31,361 nucleotides of DNA from a virus: positions 1 through 31,361 of IMG/VR virus record IMGVR_UViG_3300028384_000336; one strand, 5' to 3'. The translations under genes were made by a program, and so were the position numbers. Below are positions 1 to 6,704 of this stretch, one piece after another (position 1 is the first letter of the stretch; the number at the start of each line of letters is the position of its first letter). The notes under the pieces are model-generated. The model was not told where the DNA came from. It saw only the letters and a program-made list of their open reading frames with translations, and did no database searches.

Positions 1-461
1 GTATATGAAACGCTATAATTCTCGTTAAACTGATAATACTTGTCGTCGAAGCAGAATTCAACTTTTCCTCTTTCATCGCCGTCCTCGCTGTTTTCATGTG
101 TTTTCATATTGTGAACAAATTTTCGTGTCCACATTTTTAGTCCGCCGTTACCGTACATTAGTCCATTAACGTGTACTTTGCCGCACCAACTAAAAACGTG
201 TTCTGGAGTAACTCCTAGTTCTTCAATATCAACTACTTGATTTAAAAATTCTGGATCAATAATATTGTCAGCATCTACAGTAACAAAGTATTCTGTTTCC
301 GATAAATCAGCACAGGCTTTGTGTGCAGCATCCGAACCTTCTACTCCGTGTACACGTTTAGCCCACGGCACTTTTTGACACAAGTCGGCATAGTTTTTTT
401 CTGCATTTGGTTCGTCGTAGGATAAAAAGATAATATCCTGATCTACTACTTTAATTTTCAT
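1..461 (-). CDS. GT2-like glycosyltransferase, N-terminal part (runs off window)
   Basis: ATG at 461-459 opens a frame that stays open for 153 codons to the window edge, so only the N-terminal part is visible. Near residue 12 is LSYDEPNAEKNYADL, then VPWAKRVHGV (31-40), AAHKA (45-49) and VDADN (62-66). The last looks like the DXD metal and nucleotide-sugar site of a GT-A fold enzyme. NGLMYGNGG (99-107) follows. From memory, this string of motifs recurs in phage-encoded proteins annotated as family 2 glycosyltransferases or hypothetical. The start overlaps the stop of the upstream gene by 11 bases, which suggests translational coupling, and no strong Shine-Dalgarno is visible. It is the last visible member of a putative sugar-transfer cassette. 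The acceptor cannot be read from sequence. The C-terminus is missing because of the window boundary, not because the gene is broken. Confidence 0.72.
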   Translation of the reverse strand, partial: MKIKVVDQDIIFLSYDEPNAEKNYADLCQKVPWAKRVHGVEGSDAAHKACADLSETEYFVTVDADNIIDPEFLNQVVDIEELGVTPEHVFSWCGKVHVNGLMYGNGGLKMWTRKFVHNMKTHENSEDGDERGKVEFCFDDKYYQFNENYSVSY

Positions 462-1023
462 CTTTTACCACGTGTAAATAATTTTCAAATACTTTGCCAC
501 AAAACAAACTTACATCGTTTCTTTCAGCAACAGATTTTTTAATATTTTCAATTTCATAATCATCACTATACAAAACATTATACATTCTAATTTCTAAAGT
601 GTCTAGTAAAATATTAGGATCATTCTTTTTTGTTATGTATATAAATTGGGACTTGTCTTTATAATATGCAGTTGAAGTGAGTGTTTCTTTCATATCGTCC
701 GATAATTTAACAAACCATTTACTATCTTTTTGTATTATCATAAATGTGTTATCATGGTTATCAGTGTTCGAAACCGGAATACGATGTATACTTTTGTCTA
801 CATCAAAATGATTTAAATCTCTATGTTTAAATTTTATTTCAAACTTCTTTTCTGAAACTGCTGGTACAACAATATAGTCTTGCATATTCTTTGCACCTGT
901 TGTAAACTCCGAATATGTGTCTGCATCAATTTCAATGTAAGGTGACGAATTGTCAAGTTCGTTTGTTGCTTTCCAAATCTCGCCAGTATCTTCTTTAAAA
1001 TTTACAAAAAAATTCATATCCAT
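451..1023 (-). CDS. Unknown protein between glycosyltransferase genes
   Basis: A 190 aa acidic protein that I do not recognise. It has no signal peptide, membrane segment or low-complexity region. It is rich in Asp, Asn, Lys and aromatic residues and looks like a compact soluble beta-rich protein (IVVPAVSEKKFEIKFKHRD, KWFVKLSDD). It begins one base after the stop of the GT8-like gene upstream, and its stop overlaps the start of the GT2-like gene downstream, so it is almost certainly co-translated with them. The first ATG (1023) is preceded by AGAGAG at a usable distance; a second ATG at 1017 (residue 3) is an alternative start. Its position inside a glycosyltransferase cluster suggests a role with those enzymes, for example as acceptor or accessory subunit, but that rests on context only. 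Confidence 0.75.
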   Translation of the reverse strand: MDMNFFVNFKEDTGEIWKATNELDNSSPYIEIDADTYSEFTTGAKNMQDYIVVPAVSEKKFEIKFKHRDLNHFDVDKSIHRIPVSNTDNHDNTFMIIQKDSKWFVKLSDDMKETLTSTAYYKDKSQFIYITKKNDPNILLDTLEIRMYNVLYSDDYEIENIKKSVAERNDVSLFCGKVFENYLHVVKDEN

Positions 1024-1024
1024 A

Positions 1025-1843
1025 TTATAAGCTCTCTAATAATTCGTCTGTCAAAAATTCATCTTCAACATAGTGTAATACTCTAGTTTGTAAAAAATTG
1101 CCTAACAGTAAAGAACCGTCATCTCTGTAATATTTTCCTATAACTCTTGTCCACTTTTCTGGAATATTATACCATCCTTGAGCCCTTGGCTTCATATGTG
1201 TGAAAGTGATATAACTATCAGATTGTGTAATGTCTTTTTCATTATCTAAAATTTTACTGGCAATGGCAGCACATAAATCAATACTACACCATTTCTGATA
1301 TTCTTCTTTAGCATACTTTGAATAAAATAATTCCCAGTTGTTAACTATAACTTCTAATAAATTATAAAATTCTTTTGCAGTGTTTCCTTTTTTAAAATAA
1401 TGCAATGCACTATATAAGTTAGGTAATTCATTTGCATCAAAAGTTTTTCTATATGCTCTACTAGTAACTAACTCATCTCTATAAGTTCTAACATTACTTA
1501 CAAAGAATAAATCTCGTTTAGCAAGTTCATCCCACCAGTGTGTAATGTCTGTAAGAATAAGCATATCTGCTTCTAGTACGATAGTTTCATCATATGGACT
1601 GGCATGATAAACTTTCCACCGATTTTCAATCTTCCATTCTGATGTGTCTGCACTATCTGTCCAAGGTATAGGAATAATCTGATCAAAAACTTCTTGCCAT
1701 TCTTGAGGGACATTGTCATTAGTAATTAAACTAATTTTTTGATCTTTATTATACCTATGCAAACTTTTAGCAAGAGCATATGCTTGTCTAATATAGTCAG
1801 TCTTGCTATTATTTTGTGCTAATAAACAGAAACCTCTATTCAT
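1025..1843 (-). CDS. GT8-like glycosyltransferase paralog A
   Basis: A 272 aa protein resembling GT-A fold sugar transferases of the family 8 type. The start MNRGFCLLAQNN is followed by a Rossmann-like segment ending in ISLITND (37-43). ASPYDETIVLEADMLIL (81-97) matches the position where GT8 enzymes carry a DXD metal-binding motif, here written E-A-D (91-93). An LHYF segment (147-150), CSIDLCAAIA (186-195) and a C-terminal HY pair (257-258) line up with the paralog encoded just upstream, which keeps a classical D-T-D. The ATG at 1843 has GAGG nine bases upstream and lies inside the 3' end of that paralog (8-base overlap). The glycosyltransferase call is moderate and the substrate is unknown. 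Replacement of the first Asp by Glu could preserve metal binding, change specificity, or mark a weakened enzyme. Confidence 0.72.
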   Translation of the reverse strand: MNRGFCLLAQNNSKTDYIRQAYALAKSLHRYNKDQKISLITNDNVPQEWQEVFDQIIPIPWTDSADTSEWKIENRWKVYHASPYDETIVLEADMLILTDITHWWDELAKRDLFFVSNVRTYRDELVTSRAYRKTFDANELPNLYSALHYFKKGNTAKEFYNLLEVIVNNWELFYSKYAKEEYQKWCSIDLCAAIASKILDNEKDITQSDSYITFTHMKPRAQGWYNIPEKWTRVIGKYYRDDGSLLLGNFLQTRVLHYVEDEFLTDELLESL

Positions 1844-2696
1844 TTTGTAGTGCCTCGCTAATTGCTCTATCTAGACTAAACTTATTCATAATATGAATGT
1901 TACAGTTTTTAATAGAACCTACATGATAATGCCCCTTCCAATGTTTCTTATCAAGCAAAAATGTGTATTGCTCGTCATCCATTTTAACTAAGATATCGGA
2001 ATCACTTGTAAACCATAATCTTCCCGGAAGCGGCTTAGGCCAAACTGTTCTTTGATGTCCGTTATAGATATGTATTGCAATACTAAATGCAAAATCATTT
2101 CTAAAAATTTTATTAGGAATTTGATAAATTAATCTGTAAAAATGCCAGTTGTCTTTTATATGTCTAATAAGTTCAAAGAACTGTTCCATAAATTGACTTT
2201 TTTTAAAATAAAAGACTGTAGCCCAATACATATCAACACTTCTATCACTAATTTTATTAAATCGATGTTCGTCTGGTCTGTCCATATTAACATCTGTAAT
2301 ATAACGCCATATTAAAAAATCTTGGTCTGTATCGAATGCATTTAAAAGTAAATCGTTACCGATGATAAAATCAGTATCCATTACAATAGTTTCGTCAAAA
2401 GGTGAAATTTCGTATGCAGAACCTCTATCAAAGTTACGCCATTCGAGATCACGTTTACTCATTGTACCGTCTCGGTATGTTCTCTTTTGTTTACATTCAT
2501 ACCAATCAAGTGTAATAATATGCTCTATATATTTTTCATAATAAGGATATTGACTTTTTAAATAGTCAGCATTGTCTGTAGCAATAGCTACATCAAGTCC
2601 TAAATGCTTTTTAATTTTTTTTGCACAAAACATTGCTTGTTTAACATAATCAACTGTATGATTATTTTGTGCAAAAAGCAGTACGCCTTTGCTCAT
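1836..2696 (-). CDS. GT8-like glycosyltransferase paralog B
   Basis: A 286 aa protein clearly related to the next gene downstream. Both open with an AQNN segment (9-12 here) followed by an Asp-Tyr pair and a Gln; both have S-P-(F/Y)-DETIV before the acidic motif and share a later F-A/C-A-I-A helix. MDTDFIIGND (106-115) is a good GT8-type DXD motif (D107, D109), and YFKK (163-166) corresponds to YFKK in the paralog. HIMNK (268-272) near the end may play the role of the C-terminal His that binds phosphate in GT8 enzymes. There is no membrane segment, so the protein is probably cytoplasmic. Its ATG overlaps the TGA of the upstream gene (ATGA). AAGG is present but far upstream, so translation is probably coupled. 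The pair looks like a tandem duplication followed by divergence. Confidence 0.77.
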   Translation of the reverse strand: MSKGVLLFAQNNHTVDYVKQAMFCAKKIKKHLGLDVAIATDNADYLKSQYPYYEKYIEHIITLDWYECKQKRTYRDGTMSKRDLEWRNFDRGSAYEISPFDETIVMDTDFIIGNDLLLNAFDTDQDFLIWRYITDVNMDRPDEHRFNKISDRSVDMYWATVFYFKKSQFMEQFFELIRHIKDNWHFYRLIYQIPNKIFRNDFAFSIAIHIYNGHQRTVWPKPLPGRLWFTSDSDILVKMDDEQYTFLLDKKHWKGHYHVGSIKNCNIHIMNKFSLDRAISEALQNE

Positions 2697-3040
2697 AGAT
2701 CGACTAGACCTTCGACTGTTCTATTCTTTTTAATTTCGTTATACTTGTCGTAGTATTCATATGTTGTAGTAAAGTAAATATCAAGAATATCATCTAAAAA
2801 CTGTTCTAAGTCAGTAACTTCAATAGGAGTATCGTTATCGTCAATTAATACTGCACTTGTTTGCTCTCTTGTTACAAGAGTTTGACAAAATGTAATCAAG
2901 TCTCTATTTACAGAAAACTTGCCGCCGTTTAAATAATGTACACAATTTTCTAAAAATTGCTCTCTAACAATCCTGCGCTGATTGTTGAGAGTTACCATAT
3001 AATTTGAAAACTCAAGTGCTTTTTCTAGTCTTTCATCCAT
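2693..3040 (-). CDS. Small conserved-looking protein, first gene after the sigma70-type promoter
   Basis: A 115 aa acidic protein that I cannot name. It is mostly helical, with MDERLEKALEFSNYM at the start, ten-residue runs of Leu, Phe and Glu, an internal acidic strand (VLIDDNDTPIEV) and a Tyr-rich helix near the end (TTTYEYYDKYNEIKKNR). The open frame extends upstream to a TTG at 3094, but I chose the ATG at 3040. GGAG (3050-3047) stands six bases before it, whereas the longer version would begin inside the promoter's own TTGACA. The stop overlaps the next gene as ATGA. A protein of this type sits near tail-fibre genes in some marine T4-like phages, from memory only. It could be structural, a chaperone or regulatory; the sequence does not decide. 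Confidence 0.75.
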   Translation of the reverse strand: MDERLEKALEFSNYMVTLNNQRRIVREQFLENCVHYLNGGKFSVNRDLITFCQTLVTREQTSAVLIDDNDTPIEVTDLEQFLDDILDIYFTTTYEYYDKYNEIKKNRTVEGLVDL

Positions 3041-3065
3041 AAGATTCTCCAAGTATAATACTAGT

Positions 3066-3094
3066 AGTATATACTCAGATTGTTTGTTTGTCAA
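3066..3094 (-). promoter_or_regulatory. Sigma70-type promoter (TTGACA-N17-TATACT)
   Basis: Reading the minus strand, TTGACA (3094-3089) is followed by exactly 17 bases and TATACT (3071-3066). The -35 box is perfect, the spacing optimal, and the -10 box differs from TATAAT at one position. It begins three bases after the stop codon of the 365 aa gene. Transcription should start near 3059, giving a short leader that contains the GGAG of the next gene. Nothing in the 57-base gap looks like a T4 late box. In T4-like phages such host-type promoters drive early genes, so the downstream glycosyltransferase cassette may be transcribed at a different time from the fibre genes. The element is seen directly; its use is inferred. 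Confidence 0.72.
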
Positions 3095-3097
3095 GTA

Positions 3098-4195
3098 TTA
3101 TGTGAGTCGAAGTTCTGTGACAATGTCCGGACTAGGCTCCGGAACACTTACATACGATCCTGTTGGTCGGGATAAGTCGATACCTGCACCCATTTCGCCA
3201 CCTGACGATAGAACAGATTCGTCAACTTGAGGTCCGATACCAGTTTGGTCGCCTGTATCAACGTCATGAAATTCCCATTTAAAAGTTATTTCGTCATAAC
3301 TGCTGTTACGCTTTACATATAGTGTATAAAAGTTTTCAGCATACTCTGCCTGACTTCCGTTTTTCTTAGCAATTAGCTGATAACCTGTAGTAAGCTGATA
3401 AAAGCCGAATGCACTTTCAATTGAGCCGCCGATATCGCCATCTACGTTAGTATTACCGTCTCGATAATTTGCTGAGCCATCACCGGTAGTGCGATTTGCT
3501 TCAAAAATTGCATTTCCGGCATTTCCTAATAAAGTTCCCCAGTCGGTATCTTTTGCAGTACCTCCTGACAAGTATTGAGATAATCTAATATTACCGCCAG
3601 CATTAAAAAAGTGTCTAGCATGATCTGCTCCACTTGCAGTAACTCTAGTACCACTACTATCAGTACATTCGTATCCACCTTCAAAAATAACACGAATTTC
3701 GCAATATACAACTTGTCCTTGTCCTGCGCCGCCCCATGTTGTAGTTCTAACAGTGTTTGCAAATGCTCTAGTTGTTGTTACTGTTCTTTGTGTAGAATCA
3801 ATTGCATTTTTTTGAGATTGTATTTGTGTGATAGCGTTAACCCAGTCGTTAACTCCTTTGTCTGTTTCCGGACTGTCAATAGTAAAGTTGTCGCCCGAAA
3901 TTCTAGTAACACTAGGACCACTTACATCTGCTCCGATAATATAGTCATCTGGTATTTCGTTTGCAATTACATCTGAATTAGATTGGTGTCTTGAACATTT
4001 ATTAATATCTGTTCTTACCGTATTCCATTCATTATTGTTAACTAAGTCGTTAGTTCCTCTTGATGAAGCATTTTCTTTGCTAAGAACAATTTGTCCGTAG
4101 CCATCTGCTCCAGAACCTAAACCGAGAATAGTAGTGACACCATCAACTACGTCATTGTAGTCTGAGCCACTAACCAGTGCGCCAACTGATGCCAT
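3098..4195 (-). CDS. Presumed virion protein, paralog of the 301 aa protein upstream
   Basis: A 365 aa protein, probably a structural component. It shares a chain of motifs with its upstream neighbour. DGYGQ (31-35) matches NGYGQ, RTDINKCSRHQ (61-71) matches RTDINRAHVHQ, and RHFFNAGGNIRLS (194-206) matches RRAFFNAGGEIQMS. AEYAENFYTLYVK (283-295) matches ADYYAENRYFIYAK, and RPTGSYVSV (343-351) is nearly identical in both. AAGGAG lies just upstream of the ATG at a good distance, and only three bases separate it from the preceding stop. The many Thr, Ser, Gly and Asn residues and alternating hydrophobics suggest a beta-rich extracellular or virion protein. No enzymatic motif is seen. It closes the structural operon; the next gene has its own promoter. 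I recall related proteins in marine T4-like phages but no assigned function. Confidence 0.82.
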   Translation of the reverse strand: MASVGALVSGSDYNDVVDGVTTILGLGSGADGYGQIVLSKENASSRGTNDLVNNNEWNTVRTDINKCSRHQSNSDVIANEIPDDYIIGADVSGPSVTRISGDNFTIDSPETDKGVNDWVNAITQIQSQKNAIDSTQRTVTTTRAFANTVRTTTWGGAGQGQVVYCEIRVIFEGGYECTDSSGTRVTASGADHARHFFNAGGNIRLSQYLSGGTAKDTDWGTLLGNAGNAIFEANRTTGDGSANYRDGNTNVDGDIGGSIESAFGFYQLTTGYQLIAKKNGSQAEYAENFYTLYVKRNSSYDEITFKWEFHDVDTGDQTGIGPQVDESVLSSGGEMGAGIDLSRPTGSYVSVPEPSPDIVTELRLT

Positions 4196-4198
4196 ATT

Positions 4199-5104
4199 TT
4201 AATCTCCTTCGTCAAGACTTGATTGAGTAGAATAACTAGGAGAATCTACAGATACATAACTTCCTGTTGGTCTGAGTTGTTTTACAATACTTGTAAGTGT
4301 TCCTCTAACAATTTCGTCATCGTTAGGATCGCCCTGGTCATTATCTAAAAATTCAATTCTAAATTGAATTGCATTATTAGCAGTTTCTTTAGCATAGATA
4401 AAATATCTATTTTCTGCATAATAATCTGCTTGACCACGTCTTTGGAAAATTTCCTGGAAACTTGCTGTTAAATCAAAGTTGCCCACTGGTTGTACAATAC
4501 CAGCTGCTCCTGTTTTAGTAGTAGTATCTTTTCCAAATCTAATAGTACCCATGTTTGTTAAAATACTATTCCAATCTTGTCCTTTAGGACTATTGTCACC
4601 TACAATTTCTGCCGACATTTGGATTTCTCCGCCAGCATTAAAAAATGCACGTCTGTGATTTGCATCATCAAAGTTTACAGTAAACATGTGAACAAGCTCA
4701 CCTGCCCATCCTGCAAAACGTGTGCTGGTTGTTGCTGTTTCAAGTGTAACTTGTGTTCCGTCAACTTCGCCAGCATTACCTTCGAGAATAGTTACTACTG
4801 CAATATAAGCATTAAAGCCCTTTTCAGTGTCGCCGTCAATATCATTGGCGCCAATAGTTTGTTCAACACTAATTTCTGTTAGTGAACTAAGACTTCCTGT
4901 TTGATGTACATGTGCTCTATTGATATCTGTTCTTAGCAGATTCATATGTTCTGCCGTAACTGATTCGCCTACTGCAACAGGAGCACTTACAAGATCTTGT
5001 CCATACCCGTTACCACCGAAACCGGCTCCAAGTAAGTTTGCTACTCTAGCTTGTAACGAATTATAATTCGCTGCGGTTATTAGGCTTCCTGGGTTTACAG
5101 ACAT
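4199..5104 (-). CDS. Presumed virion protein, first of a paralogous pair
   Basis: A 301 aa beta-rich protein homologous to the gene immediately downstream. Conserved blocks are GNGYGQ (31-36), LRTDINRAHVHQ (57-68), RRAFFNAGGEIQMSAEI (151-167) and LRPTGSYVSV (277-286), with a short acidic tail. It lacks about 60 residues of the inserts present in the longer paralog. The ATG at 5104 has AGGAAG upstream, and a perfect TATAAATA late box lies 30 bases before it, overlapping the previous stop. The protein is therefore expected in late infection. Two conserved His (65, 67) around the HVHQ segment could be structural or metal-binding, but the paralog keeps only one of them (RHQ), so I would not claim a site. 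Function unknown; fibre, collar or baseplate decoration are all possible. Confidence 0.82.
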   Translation of the reverse strand: MSVNPGSLITAANYNSLQARVANLLGAGFGGNGYGQDLVSAPVAVGESVTAEHMNLLRTDINRAHVHQTGSLSSLTEISVEQTIGANDIDGDTEKGFNAYIAVVTILEGNAGEVDGTQVTLETATTSTRFAGWAGELVHMFTVNFDDANHRRAFFNAGGEIQMSAEIVGDNSPKGQDWNSILTNMGTIRFGKDTTTKTGAAGIVQPVGNFDLTASFQEIFQRRGQADYYAENRYFIYAKETANNAIQFRIEFLDNDQGDPNDDEIVRGTLTSIVKQLRPTGSYVSVDSPSYSTQSSLDEGD

Positions 5105-5133
5105 ATATTCTACTTCCTATAAAGTGCTAGTAT

Positions 5134-5141
5134 TATTTATA
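5134..5141 (-). promoter_or_regulatory. T4-type late promoter box TATAAATA
   Basis: The minus strand reads TATAAATA, the exact T4 late promoter consensus recognised by the phage gp55-type sigma factor. It ends 30 bases before the ATG of the 301 aa gene, which leaves room for a short leader with AGGAAG. The box overlaps the TAA stop of the upstream 509 aa gene. No -35 box is expected for this class. Confidence 0.75.
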
Positions 5142-6666
5142 CCTTTAATACGCACTCAACTAATTTTTCTTCTTCGGCTTCGTTAGTTTCAAGTGCTATA
5201 CCAATAAATGCTTTTGTAGGTGTTGTAGTACACACTCCGTCTTCCCAAGCAAATACTCCCTGTCCTTTTCTAACAGATCCGCTAACACGTACAGGAACTC
5301 GTCCTTTTAGACCAATTGCTTGACCATCAATATCTTTATTCATCAAATAAGCAGGCGCATCTGAAATAACACCAATTGCAATGCTTTCTGCTTTAGCAGC
5401 ACACGCTTCTGCATCTTCATCAAAAGATATTGCCATAGCAGTACCTACTGGATATTCTTGATCAGTTGTATACTTTTCTGCTAAGTCAGCATATTGCGCT
5501 TCTGTTGCCACACCTTGGAATTTGTTTGCATATAAGTCACCTGCTGCATCACGTACTGCAACAGTATTTGCACTATCTGCTGTTGACGGATATCTTGCAT
5601 TTGCTAAAGGATTAGCAGCATCATACGCTCCTACATTTAATGACGATGCAATACTTGCTAGGCCAGTAATGTTATCTGCATAAATGTTCGGCCACGGATA
5701 GTCTACTGATCCTAGTGTAGATGTACCAACTTGTGGTCCGCTTGGTTGTGTTTCTGTACCTACTACAAAACCCGGAACTACTGCATCAGCAAAAATACGT
5801 AACGGATTTAGGATTGTACCTAAGTTATTTTTAGCACGGAATTCAATTTGTGTTCCGTTTTCGTTTGCAATTACTGCTTTATTATCTAGCTCTACTTTTA
5901 GTTTCAAGTCACCGTCGTCACCAACTTGTAGACCTGTATCACTAAATCTTGCAAGTCCTGCAAACGTTGCACTCTGGTTTCTAACATACGCAGTTGCAGG
6001 CTCGCCGCCTAATTTTTCTGCGTTAGTGGCAGTACCTGTGATTCTCCAATCGCCCGACGAAACACCACCTGAACTGTTTAATGTATTCTTTAATGTAATA
6101 CCTTGACGTATTCTGTCAAAGCCCGGAATGTTACTATCAACATCACCTGTATCAATTGTAAAATCTTGCGAACTAACTGCAAATACTGTTTCATCATTTA
6201 CAACTGCTGTAATAATTCCTCTAGTAGTACCATTAATGTCGCGAACTGAACGGCTTACAATTTGTGTTTGTCCTGAGCCTGCACTTTGGGGTCCGATAAG
6301 TACAAAGTCTCCGCCATTGTATGTGTAAAGTTGTTCGTTGTCTTGATCCCACCAAAAATCACCTTCTTTTAGACCTGTAGGAACACTTGAGCTAACTTCT
6401 GCTCCGCCTGTTGTGCGCCATTTTAATCCATCATAGAATTTTAGTTTACTGTTTCCGGTATCAAACCAAATTTGACCTGCAATCTTACGTGGCGGCTCTG
6501 CCTGTCCAGCAAAATTCTCTAGTAGAAAAACAAAGTTTTCGTTTTGTATCTCACCGTATCCTGCATAGTTTTTACCAACTAGCTTTAGATCGGTGGTTTG
6601 GTCAATAGTACCGTCTTCAATTTTCCAAGATCTGCTATTGCTATATGTATCAATTGTATATGCCAT
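5137..6666 (-). CDS. Tail-fibre-like protein with ADLAEKY C-terminal domain
   Basis: A 509 aa fibre-like protein. The N-terminal module (about 1-130) is shared with the next two proteins upstream: GKNYAGYGEIQNENFVFLLENFA (31-53), GQIWFD (64-69), LKFYDG (75-80), GDFWWD (102-107). The middle is a Gly/Asn/Thr-rich beta shaft with a PWPNIYADNITG strand (324-335). The C-terminal domain starts at ADLAEKY (393-399) and continues with EYPVGTAMA (404-412), GVISDAPAYLMN (432-443) and LKGRVPVRVSG (453-463). From memory this domain ends many tail fibres of marine T4-like phages. It faintly resembles self-cleaving G2 peptidase domains, but I see no catalytic residue to support cleavage. AGGGG precedes the ATG, and a GATAAATA late box lies upstream. 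It probably binds host surface or anchors other fibres. Confidence 0.87.
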   Translation of the reverse strand: MAYTIDTYSNSRSWKIEDGTIDQTTDLKLVGKNYAGYGEIQNENFVFLLENFAGQAEPPRKIAGQIWFDTGNSKLKFYDGLKWRTTGGAEVSSSVPTGLKEGDFWWDQDNEQLYTYNGGDFVLIGPQSAGSGQTQIVSRSVRDINGTTRGIITAVVNDETVFAVSSQDFTIDTGDVDSNIPGFDRIRQGITLKNTLNSSGGVSSGDWRITGTATNAEKLGGEPATAYVRNQSATFAGLARFSDTGLQVGDDGDLKLKVELDNKAVIANENGTQIEFRAKNNLGTILNPLRIFADAVVPGFVVGTETQPSGPQVGTSTLGSVDYPWPNIYADNITGLASIASSLNVGAYDAANPLANARYPSTADSANTVAVRDAAGDLYANKFQGVATEAQYADLAEKYTTDQEYPVGTAMAISFDEDAEACAAKAESIAIGVISDAPAYLMNKDIDGQAIGLKGRVPVRVSGSVRKGQGVFAWEDGVCTTTPTKAFIGIALETNEAEEEKLVECVLKV

Positions 6667-6691
6667 TTATAAACCCCTGTTACGACATTAG

Positions 6692-6699
6692 TATTTATC
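6692..6699 (-). promoter_or_regulatory. T4-type late promoter box GATAAATA
   Basis: The minus strand reads GATAAATA in the 38-base gap between two fibre genes, 26 bases before the ATG of the 509 aa protein. It fits the NATAAATA form of late promoters in marine T4-like phages. The spacing to the start codon is like that of the other late boxes here, which supports function. Confidence 0.65.
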
Positions 6700-6704
6700 T
6701 GCTT

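Noticed and set aside
3041-3094. Longer TTG-started version of the 115 aa gene
   Set aside because: The TTG is part of the TTGACA promoter box and has no Shine-Dalgarno, whereas the ATG at 3040 has GGAG at ideal spacing.
3611-3976. Plus-strand Cys/Ser-rich frame of 121 codons
   Set aside because: It is antisense to the 365 aa structural gene. The Cys and Ser runs come from Thr- and Ala-rich codons read on the other strand.
6664-6673. TATAAATG at the start of the 509 aa gene as a late box
   Set aside because: It includes the start codon itself, so transcription would begin inside the gene. The GATAAATA upstream is the better candidate.
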